Shown here one piece after another: positions 1-8,954 of a stretch of DNA of 64,000 nt; positions within the stretch are counted from its first letter, which is position 1; every line of letters begins with the position of its first letter. The DNA comes from Pseudomonadota bacterium (GTDB lineage Bacteria > Bdellovibrionota > FAC87 > UBA2466): the NCBI GenBank assembly GCA_009927165.1, contig RFNO01000068.1, positions 1-64,000 of the forward strand, written 5' to 3'. The notes under the pieces were generated by a model. That model made no database searches and was not told where the DNA came from. It saw nothing but the letters and a program-made list of their open reading frames with translations. A program made the position numbers and the translations under genes.

Positions 1-33
1 CATTTGGAAAAAAGAACGGCGTCGTTAGTCCTT

Positions 34-2124
34 ATGAGTCGCTTACGCTTTTCACGTTTTCTTTCATTTCTCGACTCCTCTCCCAGGTTTCCCTTGGTTC
101 ATCGCGATCTTTCCTGGCTACAATTCAATGAACGAGTCTTGGCAGAGTCTCAAAATCCCAAACATCTTCTCCTCGAACGAGTCAAGTTTCTGGCTATTTC
201 GGCATCCAATTTAGATGAGTTTTTTTCCATTCGAGTTTCTACACTTGAAAAGAGCCTATTAAAGGCTAAAAAGGCCTTCGATTTTTCGAAGATTCAATTT
301 CTAAGTGAGACCCAGGAACATTTACTGAAAGGGATTCGCCGATTTGGGGGAATTCAACGAGAAACTCTAGACAATCTTGCCAGTGAGCTTGCTCAAATTG
401 GAATCTTTCTTCATTTAAAAACCAAGAGAAAAGAACCTGCTTTTTATGTTGCGCGAGAACTCTTCGATTCCCTTATTAGCCCAAATTTACCCGCTCCACA
501 GCCCTTTGAAATGAAGTCAATGACCTCACTGGAGACCCTTCAGTCTGCACTGTTATTGCCAGGCAACCTCTGGATTAAAGTTCCCAAGAATCTGCCACAG
601 CTTCTAGGAAAACCGGGACCAAAAGGAAGGCATTGGGACTTTTTCTTCTTAGACGAACTTCTTCCCCTCTTTCTTGGACCTCCCGCTCCGGCGCTTTGGT
701 CCACTGGAATGATTCGAATCACCCGAGATGGAGACTACGAGTACGATTTGGCCGATGCCGATAGCAAGACGGTACCTGACTTAATTCAAAGCAAAGTCAA
801 TAATCGAGAGCGCGGACGTCCCATCCGGCTGCAGACGATTGGAAACTTACCAAAAGATTTCGTTGAACAGCTAGCGGACAAACTTAATTTAGATAAGAGA
901 CAGATTTTTCCCGCGCCAAATACTTTATTTCTTCAAAGTCTTTGGAGTCTCTACCGGGCAATTCTCCCAGAATTCGGAAAGAGCCCTATTCGTTTTGCGG
1001 TTCCACAGCCGCTCATCCCCCCCATGTTTAAAAAGAGCTCATCATTGTTCGATCGCCTTAAGGAGCAAGATCTCCTGCTCCACCACCCCTATGATTCCTT
1101 TGATGCGTTTATAAAGTTCATTGAAAATGCGGCTCATGATCCCGATGTCATTTCAATCGAACAGACGATTTATCGAATGGACCCCAGTTCTCCGATCATT
1201 GGCTATCTGACACACGCCGCTCAAACGAAGAAAGTGAAAGTCGTGATTGAATTAAGGGCGCGTTTTGATGAAATGAACAATCTAACGATTGCGTCTGAGC
1301 TAAAAAAAGCAGGAGTCAAAGTATTCTATGGTTTTGGAAAACTAAAGCTTCACGCTAAAGTTACACTCGTCACGCGCAAGGAAGGAAATCAGCAGTGCTA
1401 CTACACACATCTTTCTACAGGCAATTATCACTCCGGCACAGCTAAATCCTACACAGATCTAGCTATTCTCTCTTCGAGGGAGGAAATGGGGCAAGACGCC
1501 AGACATTTTTTTGATTCTGTTTACCAACAAAAAATTCCAACGCACTTTAAAAAGTGGGTAGTCGCTCCTCATGAACTCTCAAAAAAAGTTCATAAGCTGA
1601 TAAAACGTGAGGTAGAAGCGGCAAAGGAAGGGCGTAAAGCTTATATCTTCGCCAAAGTGAATGCCCTAGTGGATGAAGACACGATTGAGTCTTTGTACAT
1701 CGCTTCTCAGGCAGGAGTAAAAATTGATTTAGTTGTTCGAGGGGCTTGTTCCCTGATCCCGGGTGTGAAGGGCATTAGTGATAACATCCGCGTCATAAGT
1801 ATTTTGGATTATTTCCTGGAGCACAGCCGCATCTACTATTTCGAAAACTCTCAAAAACTTTACCTTTCTAGTGCGGATTGGATGCCTCGAAACTTTCTTC
1901 GACGCCTGGAAATCGCGTTTCCCGTTTTGGATGAACGGCTGTACTCGTTTTTGCGCGATGTTGTCCTGTCGGCCTATCTAAAAGACAATGCCCAGGCCAA
2001 GGAGTTAGCCGCTCAAGGAATCTGGAAAACAAGAACAGTTCCCAAAGGCGAAACTCCATTTCGTTCGCAGTTTTTCTTTCGGGAGCTAGCCGAAAACAGT
2101 TATAGAGGAACCGGTCTTGAATAA
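34..2124 (+). CDS. ppk1: Polyphosphate kinase Ppk1
   Basis: Makes inorganic polyphosphate from the gamma phosphate of ATP, reversibly. The family order is visible: N-terminal domain with LSWLQFNERVL and FLAISASNLDEFF, then PPPK-type catalytic domains. The autophosphorylated histidine lies in KLHAKVTLV (codon 1351-1353), followed by THLSTGNYHSG. The second conserved histidine is in LEHSRIYYF (codon 1822-1824). Length of about 700 residues is normal. I chose the ATG at 34. A TTG at 4 is also in frame, and the left window edge prevents ruling out a start further upstream. No ppx or pho genes are adjacent, so it looks monocistronic. Identification is firm; only the start is uncertain. Confidence 0.95.
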   Translation: MSRLRFSRFLSFLDSSPRFPLVHRDLSWLQFNERVLAESQNPKHLLLERVKFLAISASNLDEFFSIRVSTLEKSLLKAKKAFDFSKIQFLSETQEHLLKGIRRFGGIQRETLDNLASELAQIGIFLHLKTKRKEPAFYVARELFDSLISPNLPAPQPFEMKSMTSLETLQSALLLPGNLWIKVPKNLPQLLGKPGPKGRHWDFFFLDELLPLFLGPPAPALWSTGMIRITRDGDYEYDLADADSKTVPDLIQSKVNNRERGRPIRLQTIGNLPKDFVEQLADKLNLDKRQIFPAPNTLFLQSLWSLYRAILPEFGKSPIRFAVPQPLIPPMFKKSSSLFDRLKEQDLLLHHPYDSFDAFIKFIENAAHDPDVISIEQTIYRMDPSSPIIGYLTHAAQTKKVKVVIELRARFDEMNNLTIASELKKAGVKVFYGFGKLKLHAKVTLVTRKEGNQQCYYTHLSTGNYHSGTAKSYTDLAILSSREEMGQDARHFFDSVYQQKIPTHFKKWVVAPHELSKKVHKLIKREVEAAKEGRKAYIFAKVNALVDEDTIESLYIASQAGVKIDLVVRGACSLIPGVKGISDNIRVISILDYFLEHSRIYYFENSQKLYLSSADWMPRNFLRRLEIAFPVLDERLYSFLRDVVLSAYLKDNAQAKELAAQGIWKTRTVPKGETPFRSQFFFRELAENSYRGTGLE

Positions 2125-2139
2125 ACATTTTTAGAATCC

Positions 2140-2799
2140 CTACCACGTTTAGAGACTGGCTTACCCAAACCATTCGATGAATTTCAAAAAGAGTGGTTTA
2201 AAACCAAACCACGACTCCAGCTGGGCTGGTAGAAGCTTTGATAGCATATGAGCGACAGGAAAAAATAATTTGTCGAGAAACATATTTTGTTGTCCCGAGG
2301 AAAAGAATGCCCTCTGTAGTGATAAATCACAAACCTGCCTTTGATGATACGCTTATCACGGACACTACGGTTGAATTTTCTTTTTTGGGAAAAACCTTCG
2401 TACAAGGTATCGATAACCTAAATCACTGGACAAAAAATGGCTCCTCCCTTGCAAAAGTCCTAGAAGCTCAGGAAAAGACCAAAGATGAATTTTTTGGGAA
2501 GCAGGGAATTAAACCCTTGAGAACTAAATTGGCTAAGTGCTTCAGCCCATGAATAAAGAAATCGTACTTTAAAAATCTGATTCCGAAAAAAGTAGGGCCT
2601 ATTAACGAATTAAATCTCGACCAGTTTTTTGAGAACATCACGATTGAACCAGATAATTATAGAAAGCATTATAAAAATTAAACGCTTTATTGGGGAACGC
2701 CACATTTTGAGAGTTGTTAACAGTAGTCAAGAGTGCATCTTCGAAAAGCGCAATGGCCGCTGGATGTTCATTGTGCAGGAGTTAAGAGATGACTGCTAA
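2140..2799 (+). pseudogene. Decayed gene of unknown family (frameshifts and an in-frame stop)
   Basis: Coding-like protein text runs through this gap in broken frames. Positions 2140-2232 read LPKPFDEFQKEWFKTKPRL in one frame. The next frame, from about 2202, carries EALIAYERQEKIICRETYF and on to an in-frame TGA at 2550. It continues past that stop (SYFKNLIPKKVGPINELN) to TAA at 2679. A third segment, in the first frame again, ends with ERHILRVV and FEKRNGRWMFIVQEL before TAA at 2797. No segment has a convincing ribosome-binding site. I read this as one decayed gene of perhaps 200 residues. The family is not recognised. The C-terminal GRWMF motif recurs at 4635-4841. A short live gene at 2238-2552 (TTG start) is the alternative but seems less likely. 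Confidence 0.5.
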
Positions 2800-2933
2800 T
2801 GGGTTTCTCTTTCTCTTCAGGTGTCTACGGGGATTAAGAATTGCGCCGTTAATCTGAGTAATCCTACTATTAGAAATTTCAGCGAAAGTTTTGGAGACTC
2901 AGCCCGCTCGCTCACTTTTACCGAGTGAACGCA

Positions 2934-3812
2934 TTACCTTTCCGGTTTAGTTAATTTGTTCAATATTTCGGAAAGCGGCAACCTATCCGCAACACTTTGT
3001 GCTTTCCAAGAAGTAACCGTTTGGCCCCCCATCCACAGTTGAGCTCCCGGCATCATCATGCCATCGCCTTCGAGAGCCCCTACCCCGTGGCCATTGAGAA
3101 TTCCTGCAACAAACCCCCGCCAAAGTACCGAGATCGAAAACACTTGTCCCCAGGTACCTCGCTCCAGCCCCGCTAATCGATACAACGCTCGTTCTTTATC
3201 CAAAATGCTTTTCCATTCACCAGGCAATGACTGGCCAGATAATCCCATGTGAACCAGAACTACCGATACTTGAGCTGTTTTCAGTGCTTCATTGCTCTTT
3301 TTCAAGTCTGCGATCATTTCTCTGCAAAAAGTACATCCAGAATGCCTGAGAAAAACAACCAAAATCGGATTTAGCTTTGAGTCTTCTGACAAAGTGCCCA
3401 AGGTTTTCCGGTGGTCCTCTGTGATTTCAACCATTTCGGGTTGGACTATTCGCGCAATGGCTTCTTTGACCATGATAGCAAAGGGTATCCACCAAATGAG
3501 ATCATTGAAGACGATTATCCAACCAAACTTCATCGGAAAAACACCCTCCCATAAAGCTTTTGCAAACCCCAAAGGGCCAAATGTTTTTCCGAGCCATCCC
3601 ACCAAAACCACTGGCCAGTGCCTATAAGGATCATAAGCAGCTATCCAATAGCCGATACCATAGACTCCCACTATCATCCCAATGCACTGCCAGAGCTCCG
3701 GCAAGTTAGGTCGAGTCGCTCCCGTCACATCAAAAATCCAAAATGGAGCTACTAAGGTTATCAGAAAAAAGGCACCATTGTAGACTGCAGCTGTTTTTAA
3801 AGTGGTTGTCAT
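2934..3812 (-). CDS. Membrane protein with C-terminal peroxiredoxin-like (SelL-related) redox domain
   Basis: The first half has about four hydrophobic membrane segments (AAVYNGAFFLITLVAPFWIF, CIGMIVGVYGIGYWIAAY and others). The second half is a thioredoxin-fold domain resembling the AhpC/TSA 'SelL-related' group, with the candidate active site in HSGCTFCREM (a CxxC) and a downstream LERGTWGQVFS segment. The ATG at 3812 overlaps the stop of the upstream hydrolase gene as ATGA, so the two are translationally coupled; a longer start at 3839 is possible but would overlap more. Role inferred: membrane-linked thiol redox protein. The substrate is unknown. Confidence 0.7.
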   Translation of the reverse strand: MTTTLKTAAVYNGAFFLITLVAPFWIFDVTGATRPNLPELWQCIGMIVGVYGIGYWIAAYDPYRHWPVVLVGWLGKTFGPLGFAKALWEGVFPMKFGWIIVFNDLIWWIPFAIMVKEAIARIVQPEMVEITEDHRKTLGTLSEDSKLNPILVVFLRHSGCTFCREMIADLKKSNEALKTAQVSVVLVHMGLSGQSLPGEWKSILDKERALYRLAGLERGTWGQVFSISVLWRGFVAGILNGHGVGALEGDGMMMPGAQLWMGGQTVTSWKAQSVADRLPLSEILNKLTKPER

Positions 3813-4537
3813 CCATTGTGGGTGATTTGCTCTAACCATTGATTGACCTCCCGAGAATGTGAATACTGAATTAAGTGTTTAGCCCCTGAAAGAGTGACCA
3901 CTTCAGATTCGTTCGAAAAAGGAATAATAGGATCTTTCTCGCCTTGAATTTCAAAAATAGGAAATGGCGCTTGAGCAGATTGATACCGAACTCCGGGATT
4001 CCAGGTTGCGCAAGCAATGAGAGACCATTTAAAAAAACTAAAATCAATTTTTTTCAGCATCGTAGCGAGTTGTGCTGCTTGCTCCGCACTCAAGCTTTCT
4101 CTTTCTAAAAAACCATGGACAAGCTGTTGGTTCAAAACCCACTTGAGAATACCGTTAGGGAGACGGGCTCCTATTAGGGCTTGGATCTGAAACAGTGGGC
4201 GAATAATCTGTTGCGTTCGCCCCGAGGAGATCAAAAGAACCCCTTTAACTTTTCCTGGATACTTTTGGTGAACTGCAGAGCCAATCTCCAAAGCCGCCAT
4301 CCCTCCGAAGCTAAATCCCCCTAAATAAACCCCGTTTGACTCCTTGAAGGTTGAACTGCCGAGGAATTGATCAGCGTATCGGTGGCAGTAGTCTGCCAAA
4401 CACTCTTGGCTTATCGGAGCGATCCAATCGAGTGTGAACAGCCTGTCACCGAAATATTTTTTTTGCTCAAAAAATAAATCGGAATCAGCTCCCAAACCCG
4501 GGAAAAGAATAATCGGTGCAGGATTCATCTTGGACAA
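3809..4537 (-). CDS. Alpha/beta hydrolase
   Basis: A 242-residue alpha/beta-hydrolase fold protein. The N-terminal strand PIILFPGLGADSD forms the oxyanion region. The nucleophile elbow is GGFSFGGMAAL (GxSxGG). IQGEKDPIIPF supplies the likely acid, and SGAKHLIQYS the catalytic histidine near the C-terminus. There is no signal peptide, so it is cytoplasmic. It sits directly upstream of the redox membrane protein with a 4-bp overlap. Substrate cannot be told from sequence; esterase or thioesterase-like activity is the safe statement. Confidence 0.8.
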   Translation of the reverse strand: MSKMNPAPIILFPGLGADSDLFFEQKKYFGDRLFTLDWIAPISQECLADYCHRYADQFLGSSTFKESNGVYLGGFSFGGMAALEIGSAVHQKYPGKVKGVLLISSGRTQQIIRPLFQIQALIGARLPNGILKWVLNQQLVHGFLERESLSAEQAAQLATMLKKIDFSFFKWSLIACATWNPGVRYQSAQAPFPIFEIQGEKDPIIPFSNESEVVTLSGAKHLIQYSHSREVNQWLEQITHNG

Positions 4538-4634
4538 AGTTTAACATACAGGATTTATGAATCACTAAAAACACTAACCGTGTTTATGGTTCTTTTAGGA
4601 CTCTTTCTGAAGATCTTTGAGTGCTGCCTCATAA

Positions 4635-4841
4635 AAACATTCCCCCGGCCTTCCTCAGGCAAATAAGCGCTGTTTTGGCAGGGCCTATTATGACTGCGCT
4701 GTGAGGCCCTTTATCAAGCGTATCTTTCGTGAAAACCAAGTTTTGGGATGGATTGACTTACCTGATAACGGTCGCCAATGCCGTTTTGACAAGAGCGGCG
4801 GCCGCTGGATGTTCGTAGTTCCTGTACGGTGGAAGTATTAA
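4635..4841 (+). pseudogene. Gene fragment related to the tail of the decayed gene at 2140-2799
   Basis: This open stretch lies in the gap between a minus-strand hydrolase and a minus-strand radical SAM gene. It reads YYDCAVRPFIKRIFRENQV, then QCRFDKSGGRWMFVVPV and a TAA at 4839. It aligns with the tail of the decayed gene upstream (IKRFIGERHIL, then ECIFEKRNGRWMFIVQE), sharing IKR, a charged/His step, QxCxFxK and GRWMF-V. No start codon with a ribosome-binding site is visible and the frame is closed by TAA at 4632. I treat it as a remnant. 4538-4634 holds nothing else I can name. Confidence 0.4.
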
Positions 4842-4846
4842 CGGGT

Positions 4847-5704
4847 TTAAAACCGCTCAATATACTGGCAACGCTTGCAGAGTTCCTCTTGCAGTACTCG
4901 GTTGCGAAAACCCTGGACCATTGCTTTGGCTCGAGGGCTTGAGAGAATATCCTGCAAGGACTCTGTGGTCACATTTCCCAAAGGAATATTGCCCTCTTTG
5001 TCTAAACAACAAGGCACTACTGTTCCGTCAACCAAAACACCAAAATGACTTCTTAAACCATAACAGGTTCCAGATGCTCCCAGAACAGGCAGTTCAGGTT
5101 CCGGCCAAATAAACTCCGTATCAAAATGAAGGGAAAGATAGTTTTTCAGCACCAAATTCTTTTTAAACTGGTAATTCCAATTTCTTGGAATGGTGACTTG
5201 AAATCGCTTCTCGATAGCTTGAAAGAAAATCTCGTTTTTTCTCTCGCGATCCTTTTTTGAATTTAAATTCCACAATCGGTAGTTAATAAAGAGCTTGGGG
5301 CGCTCTTTAAAGGCAAGCTCAGTGAATTCGAAAATACGATTGAGATAGGGCTCCGGATCCTTCTCCGGGAAATTGTCCGTATAACTATGCAAAGAAAAAC
5401 TCACTTGTTGAATGGCTGGATGGAGAAGTAAATTCGGCTCTCTCATCAGAACTCCATTGGTCACGAAAAATACTTTGAGATGTTTTTCTAAGCAGAGATC
5501 CAAAAAAAGTCGAAGTTCCGGATGAACGAGAGGCTCTCCCATCAAATGAAAAGTCACGAGCCGAGTAACTTTGGAAACTTGTGAAATAACTGTTTTAAAG
5601 GTCTCCAGTTCCATCATCCCTTTTGGTCGAACTACTTCAGGGCAAAAACTGCACTGGAGATTACAAATATTGGAAATCTCGATGTTTACTTTTCGAAACG
5701 AGAT
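4847..5704 (-). CDS. Radical SAM/SPASM protein with a non-canonical start
   Basis: The radical SAM cluster motif is CNLQCSFC (CxxxCxxC), encoded upstream of the first ATG in frame (5617), so the true start must be upstream. C-terminal SPASM-like cysteines are seen in GASGTCYGLRS, GTVVPCCLDKEGN and ELCKRCQYIE, so a second Fe-S cluster is likely. The family makes peptide or cofactor modifications; no substrate peptide is obvious nearby. Between the in-frame stop at 5716-5714 and the CxxxCxxC there is no ATG, GTG or TTG. GAGGAG at 5715-5710 precedes ATT (5707) and ATC (5704), so I placed the start at ATC. The gene follows the secreted-protein gene ending at 5729 and may be co-transcribed. Confidence 0.75.
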   Translation of the reverse strand: MSFRKVNIEISNICNLQCSFCPEVVRPKGMMELETFKTVISQVSKVTRLVTFHLMGEPLVHPELRLFLDLCLEKHLKVFFVTNGVLMREPNLLLHPAIQQVSFSLHSYTDNFPEKDPEPYLNRIFEFTELAFKERPKLFINYRLWNLNSKKDRERKNEIFFQAIEKRFQVTIPRNWNYQFKKNLVLKNYLSLHFDTEFIWPEPELPVLGASGTCYGLRSHFGVLVDGTVVPCCLDKEGNIPLGNVTTESLQDILSSPRAKAMVQGFRNRVLQEELCKRCQYIERF

Positions 5705-5728
5705 AATAGCTCCTCAGGAATTTTTGTC

Positions 5729-6208
5729 CTACAGATTAAATTTTCCGCAATCAAACCAATTGTTCTGATCAAGAGAGCTGGAAATCAGAAGCTGATACTC
5801 GCTGTGATCGTGTCGTTTTCTATGTTCCAGAATATCGAATCCTCCGGAGGGGATGAACAATTTATAGTGTTCAGAAAAATAAGACTCAAAGGAACGCGTA
5901 GCACGGGATAGAGTGGCCATTTTTGAAATCGACACTTTTGCCACTAACGTTTCCGCTGCCCCCATTTCCATGGCTTGATGAAGACTTACGATAAATTCAG
6001 AGTCCGATGGAGTATTAAACTCGAGGGTACAGGATTTTCCTTCATGATTAGTTCCTTTGAAAACAAATGGGTTTTGAGTAACTGCGCCATCAAAAAGTAG
6101 GCGAAGTTTTTCTTCAGCTGCTTTACCTGTCATAATTTCGAATGAAGGCATGTTTTCCGCCAAAAGCCCGAGCGAAAAAAAACAAGCAACAATGGCAATC
6201 ACTTTCAT
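5729..6208 (-). CDS. Small secreted protein, unknown function
   Basis: 159 residues with a clear signal peptide (MKVIAIVACFFSLGLLAEN). The ATG at 6208 is preceded by a GGGG ribosome-binding site eight bases upstream; the longer GTG start at 6217 is poorer. The mature part has two cysteines (KSCTLEF and FDCGKFNL at the C-terminus) that could form a disulfide. It is likely periplasmic. Family not recognised. It is immediately upstream of the radical SAM gene and on the same strand. Confidence 0.7.
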   Translation of the reverse strand: MKVIAIVACFFSLGLLAENMPSFEIMTGKAAEEKLRLLFDGAVTQNPFVFKGTNHEGKSCTLEFNTPSDSEFIVSLHQAMEMGAAETLVAKVSISKMATLSRATRSFESYFSEHYKLFIPSGGFDILEHRKRHDHSEYQLLISSSLDQNNWFDCGKFNL

Positions 6209-6267
6209 GGGCACCACCCCTTTCTTGGTTCTGATTTTAAGCGAAGCGGGATGGTTTTGCTAGCGAA

Positions 6268-7272
6268 TCACAGCGAAGGCATAACCAACGTTTTTCCCTG
6301 GCTAGCTGAGCGAGCAGCCCCGTTGATATCTTCGATAGTTTCTATAAGCGATAGCCGTCGAGCAACGTGAGTTACCCCTTCTTCCTTAAGTAGTCTTTTC
6401 AAATTCAAGAACAGTTGAATCATTTCCCAGGGTTTTTTCTGCTTAATATAGTGTGATAACCAAAAACCGTTTACTTGAATATTTCTGAAAATAAGTTCCC
6501 CCGGTTCTACTAGACAGGGTTTTCCCGAAAGCACCCCGTAAACCGATATTTTGCCTGCCGAAAGGAGCGCTCGTGTCAGGATCCCTGTCATCTCTCCTGC
6601 AACAGCATCGATTGCATACCGAACCTGAAATTGTTCGCAAGCAGCTTTGAGCTTGCTCTCAAAATGGGGATGACTTGAATCGAGAACGCATTCAGCCCCT
6701 TCCCTCTGAATTGCTTCAACAAGCTCTGCTCGGTGAACAATATGAATTCCGGGCACTTGATATGTTTTAGAAAGCCGAATAACCATTTTACCTAATTGGC
6801 TCGCCGCTGCGGTTTGCACGAAAGATGAGAATTTCCTCCTCCGTAGCGGCTCAAACAGTGCCCAAGCCGAAAGCGGATTGACAAAAGAGCAAGAAGCGCT
6901 TTCATCTGAAATATCCCCTGCCACCGGTAAGCATTGGTTGGCCGACAGGACTACATATTCAGCCCAAAAGCCGTCAGTTCCTTGAACTGCTCCCGAAACA
7001 CGTTTCCCCATCAGCCTTCTGGCCATGAAATGGGTTCCCGTTTTTACGACTGTGCCCGAACCTTCAAAGCCCGGTACCACCGATTGAGTTGCTTTAGTTC
7101 CGTAAAGGCCCTGACAAAAAAGCCGATCAGAGGGATTAATAGGCGATCCCCAAACTTTGATGACTACTTCATGGGGTCTAGGGTCTGGCATCAATCGGGT
7201 TGCCAGGGATAAAGCACCGGATTGGGGATTAAACTCGATACATTTAAACTGTGTGTTGAGAGGTTTGCTCAT
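6268..7272 (-). CDS. Medium-chain dehydrogenase/reductase (enoyl/quinone reductase type)
   Basis: A 334-residue MDR protein. The N-terminal GroES-like part has VVIKVWGSPINPSDRLF and VVPGFEGSGTVV, typical of the zinc-free enoyl-reductase/quinone-reductase branch. The nucleotide-binding part is less canonical: the usual AxxGGVG loop is replaced by AAASQLGKMVIRLS. No catalytic zinc cysteine is evident. It probably reduces an activated double bond with NADPH. Its substrate is unknown. It reads away from the acyltransferase operon at 7360. Confidence 0.8.
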   Translation of the reverse strand: MSKPLNTQFKCIEFNPQSGALSLATRLMPDPRPHEVVIKVWGSPINPSDRLFCQGLYGTKATQSVVPGFEGSGTVVKTGTHFMARRLMGKRVSGAVQGTDGFWAEYVVLSANQCLPVAGDISDESASCSFVNPLSAWALFEPLRRRKFSSFVQTAAASQLGKMVIRLSKTYQVPGIHIVHRAELVEAIQREGAECVLDSSHPHFESKLKAACEQFQVRYAIDAVAGEMTGILTRALLSAGKISVYGVLSGKPCLVEPGELIFRNIQVNGFWLSHYIKQKKPWEMIQLFLNLKRLLKEEGVTHVARRLSLIETIEDINGAARSASQGKTLVMPSL

Positions 7273-7359
7273 GTTAGCGATTGATTTTAACTAAATCCTA
7301 ATAAAACGCTCATCTTTTCTGGATGTTTCTTGCAGATCATGAAGGCAAAGGAGGGTTTT

Positions 7360-8166
7360 ATGAAAGCCTCTCACCCAATTTTCAATCTCAAGCCCCGCAT
7401 CACTTGGTGGGGAGCGCCTCCTACCGAACAATTTGAGCAGAAAGTTCCCATTTGTTTTGAGCGATCCAAGTACTTGGTAAAAACCATTGAAACCCAAGCT
7501 GAGTTTGATGCAGTGTTGAAATTTCGGTATGAAATTTTTCACCGGGAGTTTCAGGGAAAGCTTCTTCCTTTTGGAAAAGATCAGGATAGCTTAGATACTA
7601 TTGCTGACCATCTGGTAATTATCGATAAAACCAAAGGACAAATGATCGGGACTTATCGCTTGATTTCAACTTCTTTCTCCCATCAGCTTTACTCCAATTT
7701 AGAATTTGATGTGACAGAAATTCTTGAGACTCCCGAGATTAAATTGGAACTTAGTCGGGCCTGTATTCATCGAGAGTATCGAAATGGAATTGTGATTAGC
7801 CTCCTTTGGAGGGGTATTTGCCAATATCTGGCGGAAGTCAGAGCAGATTATGTGATGGGTTGCTCCAGTGTAAACACTATGGATAGCCGAGAAATCGCAA
7901 AAATAATTTCTTTCTTAGCTCATCAAAAAGTTGGATTGATTGATTATATGGTTTTACCGAGAGAAGATTATTTCAGGCGAAACGGCTTTCATATTATCAA
8001 CCGCAAAAAGCAGGTAACTCTTCCCTCCCTTCTTCAATCATACTTAAATTTCGGAGCCCAGGTTAGCCTCCATCCCGCTTGGGACTACCAATTTCACTGT
8101 GTTGACTTTTTTACACTGCTAAAAGTGTCGGACATGCCAGACTCTTATCGAAGTAAATTTTTATGA
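7360..8166 (+). CDS. OlsB-like N-acyltransferase (hemolysin/GNAT type)
   Basis: Resembles ornithine-acyl-ACP N-acyltransferase OlsB and the hemolysin-like GNAT group, which acylate an amino acid to make a lyso-aminolipid. Visible landmarks are VLKFRYEIFHREF near the N-terminus, IGTYRLI, LELSRACIHREYRNG and YVMGCSSVNTMDS. The start at 7360 is set by AAGGAGGG five bases upstream; a TTG at 7330 is in frame but has no such site. The stop overlaps the next start (ATGA at 8163). Coupling to a PlsC-type gene makes ornithine-lipid-type synthesis the best guess. Confidence 0.8.
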   Translation: MKASHPIFNLKPRITWWGAPPTEQFEQKVPICFERSKYLVKTIETQAEFDAVLKFRYEIFHREFQGKLLPFGKDQDSLDTIADHLVIIDKTKGQMIGTYRLISTSFSHQLYSNLEFDVTEILETPEIKLELSRACIHREYRNGIVISLLWRGICQYLAEVRADYVMGCSSVNTMDSREIAKIISFLAHQKVGLIDYMVLPREDYFRRNGFHIINRKKQVTLPSLLQSYLNFGAQVSLHPAWDYQFHCVDFFTLLKVSDMPDSYRSKFL

Positions 8167-8954
8167 TTACTCAATTTTTTAAAGCCATCTCCCTCGCTTG
8201 CGCACTTTTGTTTCATTTGGTGATCGCTTCGGGATTACTTATCGCTCTGCCCGACACGCACGAAAGACGATTGTTTCTAGTGCAGTGGATGCATCACTGT
8301 TCTCGCATTATCCTGCAGATTTTAGATATTTCTTTTTGGGTAGAAGACCAGACCACTTCGCCCCCACCAGCAGGGACTTTGTTTCTCGCTAATCATGTGT
8401 CTTACATTGATGCACTTATTTTATCTGCACAGTACCCCGCCGTATTTGTAACTTCTCATGAAGTTAGAGACACTGTTTTTCTGGGTTGGCTAGCTCGTTG
8501 CTCTGGCTGTGTCTTTGTTGAAAGAAGGGGATTTAACACGCTCAAAAGAGACATATCTGATATTCGAGATCTACTAGCCAGCGGACTGAATGTAATTATT
8601 TTTCCCGAAGGCACCACTAGCGATGGGTCCCAGATTCTGCCTTTCAAGCAATCTCTTTTGGAAGCTGCGGTAGGTATTGCATCGGAAGTCAGGCCTATTT
8701 GTGTCAACTACCGATACTGCAATGGGCAAACTATTTCATTAGAAACTTCAAAACATCTCTTCTATTTTGGAGAAATGAATTTAATCAGGCAGCTAATTTC
8801 CCTTTTTGGTGTTTTTGAAGTGGTAGTGGAAATCATTCTTCGGCCGGCCTTAACGTTGAAGGAGCAGAGCTGCCGAAAAAAATTGGCAGAAGCATCGCGC
8901 TTGTCCATTCGCCAAGTATTCGCACCAATCTTAGATACGGGAACTGCGTTATGA
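8163..8954 (+). CDS. OlsA/PlsC-like lysophospholipid acyltransferase
   Basis: A 263-residue 1-acylglycerol-3-phosphate-type acyltransferase. It has an N-terminal membrane segment, the catalytic NHVSYID (NHxxxxD), FVERRGFN (block II) and FPEGTTSDG (block III). Preceded without a gap by the OlsB-like gene, it would add the second, ester-linked acyl chain to a lyso-aminolipid (OlsA role). PlsC for ordinary phospholipids is the alternative. Its stop overlaps the next start (ATGA at 8951), so three genes form an operon. Confidence 0.85.
   Translation: MITQFFKAISLACALLFHLVIASGLLIALPDTHERRLFLVQWMHHCSRIILQILDISFWVEDQTTSPPPAGTLFLANHVSYIDALILSAQYPAVFVTSHEVRDTVFLGWLARCSGCVFVERRGFNTLKRDISDIRDLLASGLNVIIFPEGTTSDGSQILPFKQSLLEAAVGIASEVRPICVNYRYCNGQTISLETSKHLFYFGEMNLIRQLISLFGVFEVVVEIILRPALTLKEQSCRKKLAEASRLSIRQVFAPILDTGTAL

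Noticed and set aside
2238-2552. An intact 104-residue gene
   Set aside because: TTG start without a ribosome-binding site, and coding-like sequence continues in frame past its stop and in another frame before it; read as part of a decayed gene.
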